Part shown: piece after piece, positions 45,314-54,337 of the stretch
Position numbering within the stretch: the first letter of the stretch is position 1
How the letters are laid out: every line of letters begins with the position of its first letter
NCBI GenBank assembly: GCA_020249435.1
Contig: JADCFQ010000012.1
Span: forward strand, 157,484-221,483
DNA: 64,000 nucleotides
Source of the DNA: Roseomonas sp.
GTDB taxonomy: Bacteria; Pseudomonadota; Alphaproteobacteria; Acetobacterales; Acetobacteraceae
Reading direction: 5' to 3'
Made by a program: the position numbers and the translations under genes
Notes under the pieces: model-generated
What the model was told of the DNA's origin: nothing
Database searches by the model: none
What the model saw: only the letters and a program-made list of their open reading frames with translations

Positions 45314-46711
45314 TCACCCGACCGGATCAATCGGCGTGATTGGCGCGCCGGCGGCTTCAATGGTGGCGCCAGCTTGCAGCAGCAAATCTTCCCGGTAGCG
45401 GCCAGAGAGCAATTGCACGCCCACGGGAATGCGCCCGACTGTGCCGGTGGTGACGGTAAGGCCAGGCAGGCCCATCAGCGGCAGCCCCACTTGCGTAAGC
45501 TGCGCTTCCATGATGCGGCGGAAGGCAGCCGGGCTTTCGACATCTTCCTGATCGCGGAAGGGCAATTCGCCTGATACGGGCGTTATCGCCACCGGGAAGC
45601 GCTCAAAAAATTCCATCCAAAGCCGCAGGAAATAGGAACGCTTCTGCAGCGCATCCATGAAGCTGTTCAGGTCAGGATTGGGGCAGAGTTCTTCCATCTG
45701 CGCAAAGATGAAGCTGGCATCCGGATCGCCTTCCTGATGCAAGGCGCTATTGAGGCCGCGGCGACTTTCCGCGAGCCACAGCATGGCCTGCAACTGCGCG
45801 GGTTCGCGCAAGGGCGGTGTGTCTGTTTCCTCAATGGTCCAGCCGGCGGCTTCCAGGCGGCGGGCAGCGTCACGCAGCGCCGCCTGCACTTCGGGTTGCA
45901 GCTTCATGCCATCGGGCGCGAGGCAAAGTGCCGCGCGCTTCGGTGCGGGCGGGCCTTCCATCGCCGCTTCCACCCACCAGGGGTCGCGAATATCGCGCGC
46001 GCACATGGCACCGAAAGCGAGTTTCACATCGGCGATGCTCCGCGCTAGAGGGCCACTCACCGCCATAAGCTGCCCACCAACATGACGTTCCGCACCCGAA
46101 GCATTCCAGGCCGGAATACGCCCAAGTGTGGGGCGGAGCCCATGGATACCGCAGGCATAGGCGGGGTAGCGGATGGAACCGCCAATATCCGTGCCGTGAC
46201 CAATCGCGCCAATGCCGGCCATGGTGGCCGCACCTGCACCGCCCGAGGAACCGCCTGGTGTAATGCTGGGATCGCGCGGGTTTTTCGTGTGGCCATGCAG
46301 CGAATTGCGCGTGAACCAGCGCAGCGAAAAGGCCGGCGTATTGGTCCGCCCGACAATCACCGCACCTGCCTTGCGCAGATTGGCGACCACGGGATTATCC
46401 TGCTTCGCGATCAGATCCTTTTGCAGGCGAAGCCCATTGGTTGTCGCGTAGCCTCGCTGATCCGCATTGACCTTGATGGTGATGGGCACACCCGCGAGCG
46501 GGCCGGCATCTTCGCCACGCGCGATCATGGCATCAATGCGCGCGGCATCGGCGAGTGTCTCCGCCGGGCGGTGATCCACCACGGCATTGATCTTCGGGTT
46601 CACCGCATCAAGCCGCGCCAGCGCATCCTTCGCCGCTTCTGTTGCGGAGACCTGTTTGGACCGAATGCGCGCCGCGAGATCTGTCGCGTTGAGCCGCCAT
46701 AAATCGCTCAT
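45314..46711 (-). CDS. Amidase (amidase-signature family)
   Basis: This 465-residue Ser-Ser-Lys amidase has Lys in VPITIKVNADQRG (about residue 77), the Gly/Ser-rich TPGGSSGGAGAATMAGIGAIGHGTDIGGSIRYPA (about 150-185) with both catalytic Ser, and the conserved GLRPTLGRIP. It hydrolyses a carboxamide to an acid plus ammonia. It is the last gene of the minus-strand CoA operon, 30 bp after an acyl-CoA dehydrogenase, so it may release the acid that the pathway activates. GatA is excluded by length and context. Confidence 0.9.
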   Translation of the reverse strand: MSDLWRLNATDLAARIRSKQVSATEAAKDALARLDAVNPKINAVVDHRPAETLADAARIDAMIARGEDAGPLAGVPITIKVNADQRGYATTNGLRLQKDLIAKQDNPVVANLRKAGAVIVGRTNTPAFSLRWFTRNSLHGHTKNPRDPSITPGGSSGGAGAATMAGIGAIGHGTDIGGSIRYPAYACGIHGLRPTLGRIPAWNASGAERHVGGQLMAVSGPLARSIADVKLAFGAMCARDIRDPWWVEAAMEGPPAPKRAALCLAPDGMKLQPEVQAALRDAARRLEAAGWTIEETDTPPLREPAQLQAMLWLAESRRGLNSALHQEGDPDASFIFAQMEELCPNPDLNSFMDALQKRSYFLRLWMEFFERFPVAITPVSGELPFRDQEDVESPAAFRRIMEAQLTQVGLPLMGLPGLTVTTGTVGRIPVGVQLLSGRYREDLLLQAGATIEAAGAPITPIDPVG

Positions 46712-46741
46712 GATGGTGCCTCCCCTTTCAATCGCGCGGCC

Positions 46742-47905
46742 TTAGCCTGGCAGCGCGAGGACATTCTTGCTGATGATATTGCGCTGGATTTCATTCGATC
46801 CGCCATAAATGGTCGAAGGCCGCGCCTGAATGTAAAGCCCGGTCGGATTCAGGTTGCGATTGCCCTCCATGGGGTCGAGCAAGCCGGCATTCTCGCCGCA
46901 GATTTCCAGCATGGTATCGGTGATGCGCTGAAACAGCTCCGTCTGGAACACCTTCAGCATGGACACATCGGGGCCGAGTGTTTCACCCCGCCTGACCTTG
47001 TCCACGAACACGCCATAGAGCGATTTCAAATCTTCCAGATCAAGCCGGAGCTTGGCATAGGTGTCCTGGAAGATTGCATCTTCCCAAACCCCCATCCGTT
47101 CCGCGAGTTGCTTCAGGCGCGAAAACGCATAGGCCGAAAGCCGTGGTGAGCCGAGATAGATGCGTTCGAAGGACAGCAGGGCCTTCGCCATATCCCAGCC
47201 GCGATTGGGCGTGCCGACCAGATTGGCCGCCGGCACACGGACATTGTCGAAAAATACCTCACAGAATTCGTCGTGATATTCCAGATTGATGATCGGCTTC
47301 ACGGTGATGCCGGGCGTGTTCATATCAACCAGGAGAAAGGAAATGCCTTCCTGCTTTTTCGCGTTCTTGTCAGTGCGCACCAGCAGGAAGCACCAATTGG
47401 CGTCCATGGCGAGTGTGGTCCAGATCTTCTGGCCATTTACCACGTAATGATCGCCATCCAGCACGGCTTCGGTGCGGAGCGCCGCCAAATCCGATCCTGC
47501 ATTGGGTTCGGAATAGCCCTGGCACCAGATATGCTCACCAGAGAGAATTTTCGGCAGGAAGCGCTGCTGCTGTTCGCGTGTGCCGTGATTGATCAGCAGC
47601 GGTCCCACCATGACAATACCATGGTCATTGGTGCGCGCGCAGCCATGGCGTTCGATTTCCTCGGTGAAGATGATCTGCTTCGCCGGGGAAAGCCCAAGCC
47701 CGCCAAATTCGCGCGGCCAGCCGGGGCAGAGCCAGCCTTTTTCCGCCAGCTTGAAATACCAGGGCTTGTTTTCTTCCCAATGAAGGCGCTTTGGCGGATT
47801 GCGCAATTCGGCGGGGTAATTGCCTTCAATCCAGTGCCGCACATGCAGGCGGAAGGCTTCGTCTTCCAGCAGGTTCAGATCCTGGGTTTCGCGTGCTTCG
47901 ATCAT
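46742..47905 (-). CDS. Acyl-CoA dehydrogenase (large-subunit type)
   Basis: This 387-residue flavoprotein has CQGYSEPNAGSDLAALRTEAV and NGQKIWTTLAMDANWCFLLVRTD, the usual FAD/substrate region. The C-terminus reads TIYGGSNEIQRNIISKNVL. The canonical YEGT, carrying the catalytic Glu, is YGGS here, a pattern I recall from heteromeric dehydrogenases (pimeloyl-CoA or steroid FadE types) that pair with a second subunit. The partner is likely the 356-residue protein encoded two genes upstream. A GGGAGG site lies 7 bp before the ATG. Confidence 0.93.
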   Translation of the reverse strand: MIEARETQDLNLLEDEAFRLHVRHWIEGNYPAELRNPPKRLHWEENKPWYFKLAEKGWLCPGWPREFGGLGLSPAKQIIFTEEIERHGCARTNDHGIVMVGPLLINHGTREQQQRFLPKILSGEHIWCQGYSEPNAGSDLAALRTEAVLDGDHYVVNGQKIWTTLAMDANWCFLLVRTDKNAKKQEGISFLLVDMNTPGITVKPIINLEYHDEFCEVFFDNVRVPAANLVGTPNRGWDMAKALLSFERIYLGSPRLSAYAFSRLKQLAERMGVWEDAIFQDTYAKLRLDLEDLKSLYGVFVDKVRRGETLGPDVSMLKVFQTELFQRITDTMLEICGENAGLLDPMEGNRNLNPTGLYIQARPSTIYGGSNEIQRNIISKNVLALPG

Positions 47906-47908
47906 TTC

Positions 47909-48694
47909 TCAGCCTCCCGTAAAATTCGGCTTGCGCTTGGCGAGGAAGGCAGCGCGGCCTTCCTTGAAATCTTCTGTCGTGAAGAGCGCGGCCTGATAGG
48001 TTTGTTCCTGTGCCAAAGCCTCATCCAGGCCATCGGCGAAGATTTGCTTGGTGAAGGCGATGGGGCCTGGTGCTTCGGCAGCCAGGAAGCGCGCCTTTTC
48101 CAAGGCCATATCCAAAGCCTTGCCAGGTGGTGCGATGTAATCCACCAGGCCGATGCGCTCGGCTTCCGGTGCGGCAATCACCTCATGGAAAAACAGGATG
48201 CGCCGCGCGCGGCCAATGCCGACACGCGCGGGCAGGAAATGCGGCAGGCCCATATCGGACATCAGGCCAATCTTGTGAAAACCCGCCGTGAAACGCGCAT
48301 CTTCGGCCGCCACAATCACATCGCAGGCGCAAGCCACCGCCATGCCGGCACCTGCTGCCCAGCCTTCCACTGCCGCGACGACTGGCTTGCCGCCCTTGGC
48401 CATAAGGCGGACAAGCTTATGCGTACGCCGCATCCTCTCCCGCCCCGCCAGCGTGCTATCAATATCCATCGAAGATATATCGCCGCCGGCGCAGAAAGTG
48501 CCCTCGGCGCCCGTGACCACAATGGCGCGGATCGTGTCATCGCCATGGGCACGTTCCATCACGTCTTCCATCGCGGTGCGCAGCACGGGCGCGATGGCAT
48601 TCTTGCGCGATGGGCAATCAATGGTGACGATCAGCACCGCGCCATCGCGTTGTTCCAGAATGCGCTGACGCAAGGGTTCGGCGGGGGCGGTCAT
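47909..48694 (-). CDS. Enoyl-CoA hydratase/isomerase family protein
   Basis: This 261-residue crotonase-fold enzyme has the oxyanion-hole segments ITGAEGTFCAGGDISSMDI and VAAVEGWAAGAGMAVACACDVIVA. The hydratase Glu pair is not fully conserved: the second region reads KIGLMSDMGLPHFLP, with Asp in place of one Glu, so an isomerase or hydrolase role is possible. It overlaps the preceding dehydrogenase gene by 4 bp and lies 3 bp before the next one. Confidence 0.92.
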   Translation of the reverse strand: MTAPAEPLRQRILEQRDGAVLIVTIDCPSRKNAIAPVLRTAMEDVMERAHGDDTIRAIVVTGAEGTFCAGGDISSMDIDSTLAGRERMRRTHKLVRLMAKGGKPVVAAVEGWAAGAGMAVACACDVIVAAEDARFTAGFHKIGLMSDMGLPHFLPARVGIGRARRILFFHEVIAAPEAERIGLVDYIAPPGKALDMALEKARFLAAEAPGPIAFTKQIFADGLDEALAQEQTYQAALFTTEDFKEGRAAFLAKRKPNFTGG

Positions 48695-49761
48695 TCCGCA
48701 TCCTCCGGCGCCAAAGCCATGAAGCGGCGGCGATGCAGCGCAGCCGAGCCGAATTGATTGGCGATCACCATACCGCGCCGCAGGTAAAGCCCGACATCAT
48801 ATTCATCCGTATAGCCAATGCCGCCATGCAACTGGATGCATTGACGGAGCACCATCAGCCCGCTTTCACCAGCACGCGCCTTGGCCTTGGAAACCGCGGC
48901 CTTGCGCGCATCACCTGCCGCGCCGCCATCCAAAGCTGCCGCCGCTGCTTCCACGGCGGCGCGCGTGAGCGCGAGATGGATTTTCAAATCCGCAGCGCGA
49001 TGCTGCAAGGATTGGAAGGTGCCGATGATGCGGCCAAATTGCTGACGCGTCTTGAGATAAGCGAGCGTCATATCAAAGGCGCGTTCCATCAGCCCGACCA
49101 TGGCGCCCGCAGTCATCAGCGCGGCCTCATCCAAGGTAGCGTCCAACACTGCGCCGATATCGGCAGCGATGCGTTGACCCTTCGCGGGATCAGCGCGGAG
49201 CGTACCAAAATACCCGCCATCCATGGTCTTTTCCAAAGCCAAATCAGCGCCGGCAGCGGGCACGGCGTAAAGCGCAAGCCCGGCGCCTTCGCGCACCGGC
49301 AGCAAAAACACATCAGCCCCACCAGCTTGCGGGATGAAGACGCGCGGCGCATCGGCATTGCCAGGGGCGGCCAGCGTGTCAGCGCGTTCCTGCCACGCCG
49401 TCAGCACCACTTGCTGACCCGCAAGCAGGGGGCCGAGCAGCGCCTGATCATCCGCGCCCGCCAGCAAACGCGCGGACAGCATCGCCGGGATCAGCGGTTC
49501 CGGCGCCAAGCCACCGGCAAGTTCTTCGGTGAGCGCAATCGCCTCACTCATGCCAAGCCCGGCGCCGCCGGCGGCTTCATCAACCGCGAGGCCGATCCAG
49601 CCAAATTCGCCCATCTGGGCAAAAACGCGCTTGTCAAAACCAGGTGCGACAAAGCGGAGCCCACGTACGCGCTTGCTGTCACCGCCGCGCGGCGCGACGG
49701 CACCGGCGCTATCGCGGATCATGCGAATGGATTCCGCGCGTTCTTCCAAAACCTCACTCAT
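48691..49761 (-). CDS. Acyl-CoA dehydrogenase (small-subunit type)
   Basis: This 356-residue shorter, divergent dehydrogenase-fold protein has FGWIGLAVDEAAGGAGLGMSEAIALTEELAGG, FGRIIGTFQSLQHRAADL and CIQLHGGIGYTDEYDVGLYLRRG. The last motif is the FAD-contact loop shared by these subunits. It lacks clear N-terminal substrate motifs, consistent with a partner for the 387-residue subunit. The gene is 33 bp after the CoA-transferase B gene and overlaps the enoyl-CoA hydratase start. Confidence 0.92.
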   Translation of the reverse strand: MSEVLEERAESIRMIRDSAGAVAPRGGDSKRVRGLRFVAPGFDKRVFAQMGEFGWIGLAVDEAAGGAGLGMSEAIALTEELAGGLAPEPLIPAMLSARLLAGADDQALLGPLLAGQQVVLTAWQERADTLAAPGNADAPRVFIPQAGGADVFLLPVREGAGLALYAVPAAGADLALEKTMDGGYFGTLRADPAKGQRIAADIGAVLDATLDEAALMTAGAMVGLMERAFDMTLAYLKTRQQFGRIIGTFQSLQHRAADLKIHLALTRAAVEAAAAALDGGAAGDARKAAVSKAKARAGESGLMVLRQCIQLHGGIGYTDEYDVGLYLRRGMVIANQFGSAALHRRRFMALAPEDAE

Positions 49762-49794
49762 GCCCGTTTCCTCATTGCCCGAAGGGGCACCCTT

Positions 49795-50436
49795 TTAATT
49801 CATGTGCAGCTTGGCGCCGCTGGCGGCCTGGATTTGGTCAAAGGTGACACCGGGCGCCAGATCGCGCACCACGAAGCCCTTGCCCTGCACCACATCCAAT
49901 ACACCAAGATTGGTATAAACGCGGCTGACCGCGCCAGGTGTGGTCAGCGGATAGGTGCAGCGTTCCACAATCTTGTGTCCGCCATCCTTGGTAGTGTGTT
50001 CCATCACCACCCAAAGCCGCTTGGCGCCAGCGCCGAGATCCATGGCACCACCCACAGCAGGTGCCGAGTCATTTTCGCTGGTGGCCCAATTGGCGATATC
50101 GCCATTGGCCGCCACTTCAAAAGCGCCCAGCACGCAAAGATCAATATGCCCGCCACGGATCATGGCGAAGCTGTCGGCGTGATGGAAATAGGAACCGCCG
50201 GGCCTGAGCGTCACCGCCTGCTTACCGGCATTCACCAACCATGGGTCCACCTTATCCGGCGCGGGCGCCGGGCCCATGCCCAGAATGCCGTTTTCCGAAT
50301 GCAGAATCACCTCACGTTCCAGCGGCACGTAATTCGCAATCATGGTCGGAATGCCGATGCCAAGATTGACGAACCAACCTTCCGGAATGTCTTCCGCGAC
50401 ACGGGCGGCCATTTGCTTGCGGTCAAAGCCTGTCAT
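49795..50436 (-). CDS. CoA-transferase subunit B (SCOT-like)
   Basis: This 213-residue beta subunit of a 3-oxoacid-type CoA-transferase has the catalytic Glu in HSENGILGMGPAP (SENG motif) and GWFVNLGIGIPTMIANYVP before it. The ATG at 50436 has GGGGA upstream; the track start 17 codons earlier overlaps subunit A. It acts with the alpha subunit 25 bp upstream to move CoA between acids. This gives the operon a second way to activate its substrate besides the NDP-forming ligase. Confidence 0.94.
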   Translation of the reverse strand: MTGFDRKQMAARVAEDIPEGWFVNLGIGIPTMIANYVPLEREVILHSENGILGMGPAPAPDKVDPWLVNAGKQAVTLRPGGSYFHHADSFAMIRGGHIDLCVLGAFEVAANGDIANWATSENDSAPAVGGAMDLGAGAKRLWVVMEHTTKDGGHKIVERCTYPLTTPGAVSRVYTNLGVLDVVQGKGFVVRDLAPGVTFDQIQAASGAKLHMN

Positions 50437-50461
50437 GGTCTGATCCCCTTTTCCTGCCTGC

Positions 50462-51142
50462 TCAAGCCCAGTCCGGGCCGCGGTCAATGCGCAGCACGCG
50501 CTTTACGAAAATGCCGGGCGTATGGACGTTTTCCGGCACCAGCTCACCCAATTCGCGAATATGCATCACCTGCGCGATGGTCAAATCCGCGGCCATGGCC
50601 ATGACCGGATTGAAGTTCCGTCCGCTGGAACGATAGGTCAGATTGCCCCAACGGTCGCCTTCCCAGGCTTCCACCAAAGCAACATCGCCTTTCAGCGCAT
50701 GTTCCATGACGTAGGTACGGCCATTGAATTCGCGCTGTTCCTTGCCATTGGCCAGGATGGTGCCAACCGATGTCGCGGTGAAAAACGCTGGCACACCAGC
50801 GCCGGCAGCGCGCATGCGTTCTGCCATCGTGCCTTGCGGCACAATCTCAAGCTCGATCTTGCCTTGGCGATATAGTTCTTCAAACACCACAGAACCGGCG
50901 GAACGCGGGAAGGAACAAATGATCTTGCGCACCCGGCCCAATTCCATGAGCCGTGCGAGGCCAACCCGCCCCGTGCCGGCGTTATTCGCGACACAAGTCA
51001 GGTCGGTCGCGCCCTGTTCGATCAGCCCTTCAATCAAATGATCGGGCTGACCGACAGCGCCGAAGCCGCCGATCAGCACGGTTGATCCATCCTTGATACC
51101 GGCCATGGCATCGGCCATGGATTGCACGATCTTGTTGATCAT
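50462..51142 (-). CDS. CoA-transferase subunit A (SCOT-like)
   Basis: This 226-residue alpha subunit starts with MADAMAGIKDGSTVLIGGFGAVGQPDHLIEGL, the family glycine loop, followed by LTCVANNAGTGRVGLARL. It pairs with subunit B just downstream. The ATG has GGGAAG 5 bp upstream. It is in the same operon as the MaoC hydratase and acyl-CoA ligase. Confidence 0.94.
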   Translation of the reverse strand: MINKIVQSMADAMAGIKDGSTVLIGGFGAVGQPDHLIEGLIEQGATDLTCVANNAGTGRVGLARLMELGRVRKIICSFPRSAGSVVFEELYRQGKIELEIVPQGTMAERMRAAGAGVPAFFTATSVGTILANGKEQREFNGRTYVMEHALKGDVALVEAWEGDRWGNLTYRSSGRNFNPVMAMAADLTIAQVMHIRELGELVPENVHTPGIFVKRVLRIDRGPDWA

Positions 51143-51169
51143 TCGTTTCTTCCCATCATCATGCAGGCG

Positions 51170-52027
51170 TCAGGCAAAGCGAAACAGGCCATTGCTGACC
51201 ACCACCTTGTCGCGTTCCACAACACGCGCGCGGAAGGCAGCGCCACCTGCTTCGTGCCAAATCTCGGTGCGGATCGTCTCACCGGGATAGACCGGTGAGG
51301 AAAAGCGCAAATCCATCTTGCCGAAGCGCGCCGTGTCGTAATCGCAAAGGGTTTTCAGCAGCGCATGGCAGATCGTGCCGAAGGTGCAAAGCCCATGCAG
51401 GATGGGGCGCGGATAGCCAGCGGCGGCGGCGATTTTCGGGTCTATATGCAGCGGGTTCAAATCCGTGTTCAGGCGATAGATCAGCGCCTGTTCCGGCCGT
51501 GTCGCAAGATCAAGCGAAATATCGGGCGCGCGTTCCGGTTCCGGATGCGGCTTCTTGACCGGCCCGCTCGGCCCACCAAAACCGCCATCACCGCGCAGGA
51601 AGGATGTGCTGGTGACGGTGGCCAGCAAATCGCCGGTTTTCGCGTCAATCACTTCGCGTTCGGAATACATGAGAGCACCCTTGCCCTCACCGCGATCCAC
51701 CAGGCCCGTCACGCGCGAACGGCCAATGATGTCGCCTTCGGTCAGCAGCGGCTTGTGCAGGATCAGGCCCTGTTCGCCATGCAGGATTTTCACCCAATCC
51801 ATGCCGGTATCGGGATTGCGCGACCAGAAGCCTGGCGCCCCAAGCACAACAGGCATGGACGGCATGACTTTCAAGCGCGGCTCATAAAGAAAATCGAGCT
51901 GCTGTTCATCCATCGGGTCCTGGCCGAGCCCGACAGAGAAATTATACATCGCCACATCCTGCCAGCGCAGATGCTGGCGCATTTCCGGGATGGGGTAGTT
52001 CAGCAGCTTTTCATAGACGATCGGCAT
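51170..52027 (-). CDS. MaoC-family enoyl-CoA hydratase 2 (double hotdog)
   Basis: This 285-residue protein has a double hotdog fold. The C-terminal half carries the hydratase-2 motif YRLNTDLNPLHIDPKIAAAAGYPRPILHGLCTFG, with the catalytic Asp and His. The N-terminal half is the non-catalytic repeat. It adds water to (2E)-enoyl-CoA to give the R product, complementing the crotonase in the same operon. The ATG at 52027 (MPIVYEKLLNYPIPE) has AAGGG 7 bp upstream and lies 1 bp after the ligase; the track start would overlap the ligase. Confidence 0.94.
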   Translation of the reverse strand: MPIVYEKLLNYPIPEMRQHLRWQDVAMYNFSVGLGQDPMDEQQLDFLYEPRLKVMPSMPVVLGAPGFWSRNPDTGMDWVKILHGEQGLILHKPLLTEGDIIGRSRVTGLVDRGEGKGALMYSEREVIDAKTGDLLATVTSTSFLRGDGGFGGPSGPVKKPHPEPERAPDISLDLATRPEQALIYRLNTDLNPLHIDPKIAAAAGYPRPILHGLCTFGTICHALLKTLCDYDTARFGKMDLRFSSPVYPGETIRTEIWHEAGGAAFRARVVERDKVVVSNGLFRFA

Positions 52028-52028
52028 T

Positions 52029-54146
52029 TCAATGCCCTTCCTCGATTTCAATCACCGCATCCGCGGCAAAGGCGCCCTGCCCTGCTGGCAGCACCAGCAT
52101 GGGGTTCACATCAACGGAGGCCAAGCGCGGTCCCGCCGCCACGGCAAAACGCGATAGCGCGGCGAGTGCGCCCGACAGCGCCTTCACATCGGCCTTGGGT
52201 TTGCCGCGCGCACCATCCAGCAGCGGGAAGCCCTTCAACGACCGGATCATGGCTTCCGCTTCGGTGGCGTTGAAGGGGCAGCGGCGGAAGGCGACATCCT
52301 TCAGGATTTCGATGAAAACGCCGCCCAGCCCCACCATGGCAACAGGGCCAAAGACAGGATCGCGCAGCACCCCAAGCGCCATTTCAACGCCGCCGGTGAT
52401 TTGCTTGGCAATCAACACACCTTCAATGCGCGCCTTGGGTGCATGCTGCGCGGCGCGGGCCAGCAATGTCGCATGCGCTTCGCGCACTGCAGCGGCATCC
52501 GCAATATTCAAGATCACACCGCCGATTTCGCTTTTGTGCAGGATATCGGGCGAGAGGATTTTCGCGACCACCGGATAGCCCATCGCGTCCGCCGCGCGCG
52601 CCGCTTCATCAGCACTGGTGCAGGCGTGTTCTGGCACGGCAGCAACGCCAGCCGCGGCCAGAAGGCGTTTGGCTTCGGCTTCCGTTGGGGTTTGTGCGGG
52701 CAGAAAAACATTCGGCAGCGCGCCCACAGCGCCCGCATCCTGGCGCGCGAAATAAGCGCCGAAGCGGCCCATCGCCGCAATGGCATTCACCGCGCGCGTC
52801 GGGTCTTCGAAAACAATGAAGCCGTCTTCTTCATATTCGCGCACCTTCTCACGCGAACAAATCGCCGACAGCACCCAAAGCCGATCGCGACGTTTGGCGA
52901 TGGCATCACGCATGAAGGGCCGGAGCTTCGGCGCCATGGAGGTGGAACCGCCCGTCTGCGTCAAAAACACCAGGACAGAAGGATAACCACCATCGCCGGC
53001 GGTGGCTTCCAGGAAGTCGCCGAAAAGCTCGGTCTGGTTCACCGCTTGCGCGGTGCAATCCACTGGGTTGCGCGGCGCGCAAAAGCTGATCAGGCCACGC
53101 AGCTTATCCTGCGACGCCTGCGGCATTTCCGGCATGGGCAGGCCAACGGCTTCTGACGCATCGGAAATCAGCACGCCGGCGCCGCCGCTGACTGTCAGCA
53201 CGCCAAGGGAATTATGGGCCGGATAAATGCGCCGCGATGCCGCATAGGCGATATCGAGCATTTCTTCCGTGGTGCGTGCGCGCAAAACACCAAATTCATC
53301 CAGCACAGCTTGTGTCACGGCATCATCACCCGCGATGGAGGCAGTGTGGGATTTCGCCGCAGCACCACCAAGCGCGCTGGCGCCGACTTTCATCATGATC
53401 ACGGGTTTGCGATTGCGTCGCGCCAGATCAAGGGCGGCGATGAAACCGGCACTTTCGCGAATGCCCTCGGCATAGGCGCAGATCACTTCCACTTCCGGCG
53501 CCTGCGCCATCCAACCAATCGCCTCACCCAAGGAGACATCGGCTTCATTGCCGGTGGTGATGCAAACCGTGGTGCCAAGGCCGCGCTGGCGTGCCACGGC
53601 GAAAACATGCGTGCCATAGGCGCCGGATTGGGACGCGATGCCGATATTGCCGCGAATGGGCCAACCCTGTTCGAAGGACAGGGAGAAGATCGGATAGAAA
53701 CCGATTTCCGCATTGAACAGGCCAAGGCAATTCGGCCCCAGCATGCGCATGCCGTGGCGGCGTGCGGCAGCGACCAGCCTATCCTGCATCGCGGCGCCAG
53801 CCTCATCCACTTCAGCGAAGCCAGCGGTGAAGACAATGGCGGATTTGCAGCCGCGCGCGCCAAGATCATCCATGGCCTGGATCGCGGTTTCGCCTGGCAC
53901 GGCGATAATCGCGGCATCCGGCACTTCGGGCAGGGCGGCGACGGAAGCGAAGGCCGGCAGGCCCTGCACGGTTGGGCGATTCGGGTTCACCGGCAAAAGC
54001 CGCCCTTGGAAACCCTGGCTCTGCATATAGGCAATGGGGCGCCCGCCAATGCGCATGGCGTCATCCGATGCGCCGATCACCGCGACAGTCCGGGGACGGA
54101 TCATCGCATCTAGAGCATGTGTGCTTCGCATTCGCTCAACATCCAT
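52029..54146 (-). CDS. Acyl-CoA ligase, NDP-forming (acetate-CoA ligase family)
   Basis: This fused alpha-beta ligase of about 700 residues has a CoA-binding Rossmann domain (IRPRTVAVIGASDDAMRIGG), the phospho-His domain with AAAKSHTASIAGDDAV near residue 265, and an ATP-grasp C-terminus (MGYPVVAKILSPDILHKSEIGGV, VFIEILKDVAFRRCPFN). It links a carboxylate to CoA using ATP or GTP. The start is uncertain: the family begins near DAMIRPRTV, so Met6 or Met15 is possible. The first codons overlap an inverted repeat. It is the first gene of the eight-gene CoA operon. Confidence 0.93.
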   Translation of the reverse strand: MDVERMRSTHALDAMIRPRTVAVIGASDDAMRIGGRPIAYMQSQGFQGRLLPVNPNRPTVQGLPAFASVAALPEVPDAAIIAVPGETAIQAMDDLGARGCKSAIVFTAGFAEVDEAGAAMQDRLVAAARRHGMRMLGPNCLGLFNAEIGFYPIFSLSFEQGWPIRGNIGIASQSGAYGTHVFAVARQRGLGTTVCITTGNEADVSLGEAIGWMAQAPEVEVICAYAEGIRESAGFIAALDLARRNRKPVIMMKVGASALGGAAAKSHTASIAGDDAVTQAVLDEFGVLRARTTEEMLDIAYAASRRIYPAHNSLGVLTVSGGAGVLISDASEAVGLPMPEMPQASQDKLRGLISFCAPRNPVDCTAQAVNQTELFGDFLEATAGDGGYPSVLVFLTQTGGSTSMAPKLRPFMRDAIAKRRDRLWVLSAICSREKVREYEEDGFIVFEDPTRAVNAIAAMGRFGAYFARQDAGAVGALPNVFLPAQTPTEAEAKRLLAAAGVAAVPEHACTSADEAARAADAMGYPVVAKILSPDILHKSEIGGVILNIADAAAVREAHATLLARAAQHAPKARIEGVLIAKQITGGVEMALGVLRDPVFGPVAMVGLGGVFIEILKDVAFRRCPFNATEAEAMIRSLKGFPLLDGARGKPKADVKALSGALAALSRFAVAAGPRLASVDVNPMLVLPAGQGAFAADAVIEIEEGH

Positions 54147-54153
54147 GCTCTAG
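54110..54153. repeat. Inverted repeat CTAGAGCATG/CATGCTCTAG at the ligase start
   Basis: CTAGAGCATG (54110-54119) and CATGCTCTAG (54144-54153) are exact complements with a 24-bp gap. They flank the annotated start of the acyl-CoA ligase and lie next to the palindromic element at 54168. CTAG is normally rare in such genomes. This may be an operator, or part of the adjacent repeat family. Confidence 0.7.
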
Positions 54154-54167
54154 GTTTTGGTTGGGTC

Positions 54168-54211
54168 GCATTTTCCTGGCCGCCAAGTGTTTCCACTTGG
54201 CTTGAAAATGC
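54168..54211. repeat. Palindromic nested-hairpin element (single copy)
   Basis: GCATTTTC pairs with GAAAATGC as the outer stem. Inside it, CCAAGTG pairs with CACTTGG around a TTTC loop, with a 7-nt and a 3-nt joint. The same layout occurs in tandem near 63.9 kb with inner stem CCAAACG/CGTTTGG. It lies in the 191-bp gap between the MgtC-like gene and the CoA operon. Confidence 0.85.
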
Positions 54212-54337
54212 TCCAGCGCCGCAAAATCAGCGGCGGATTTTCCGGCACTCAAGGGGCCGCCTTCGGCGGGCATCGCGTCTTCCTCCTGCAATCGGGTGCA
54301 GGGTGGCGCCAGCGCGCGCGGGCGGCAAGGGGTTGAC

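Noticed and set aside
48733-50604. 623-codon plus-strand ORF
   Set aside because: It is antisense to the acyl-CoA dehydrogenase and CoA-transferase genes; the His/Arg-rich translation has no recognisable domain.
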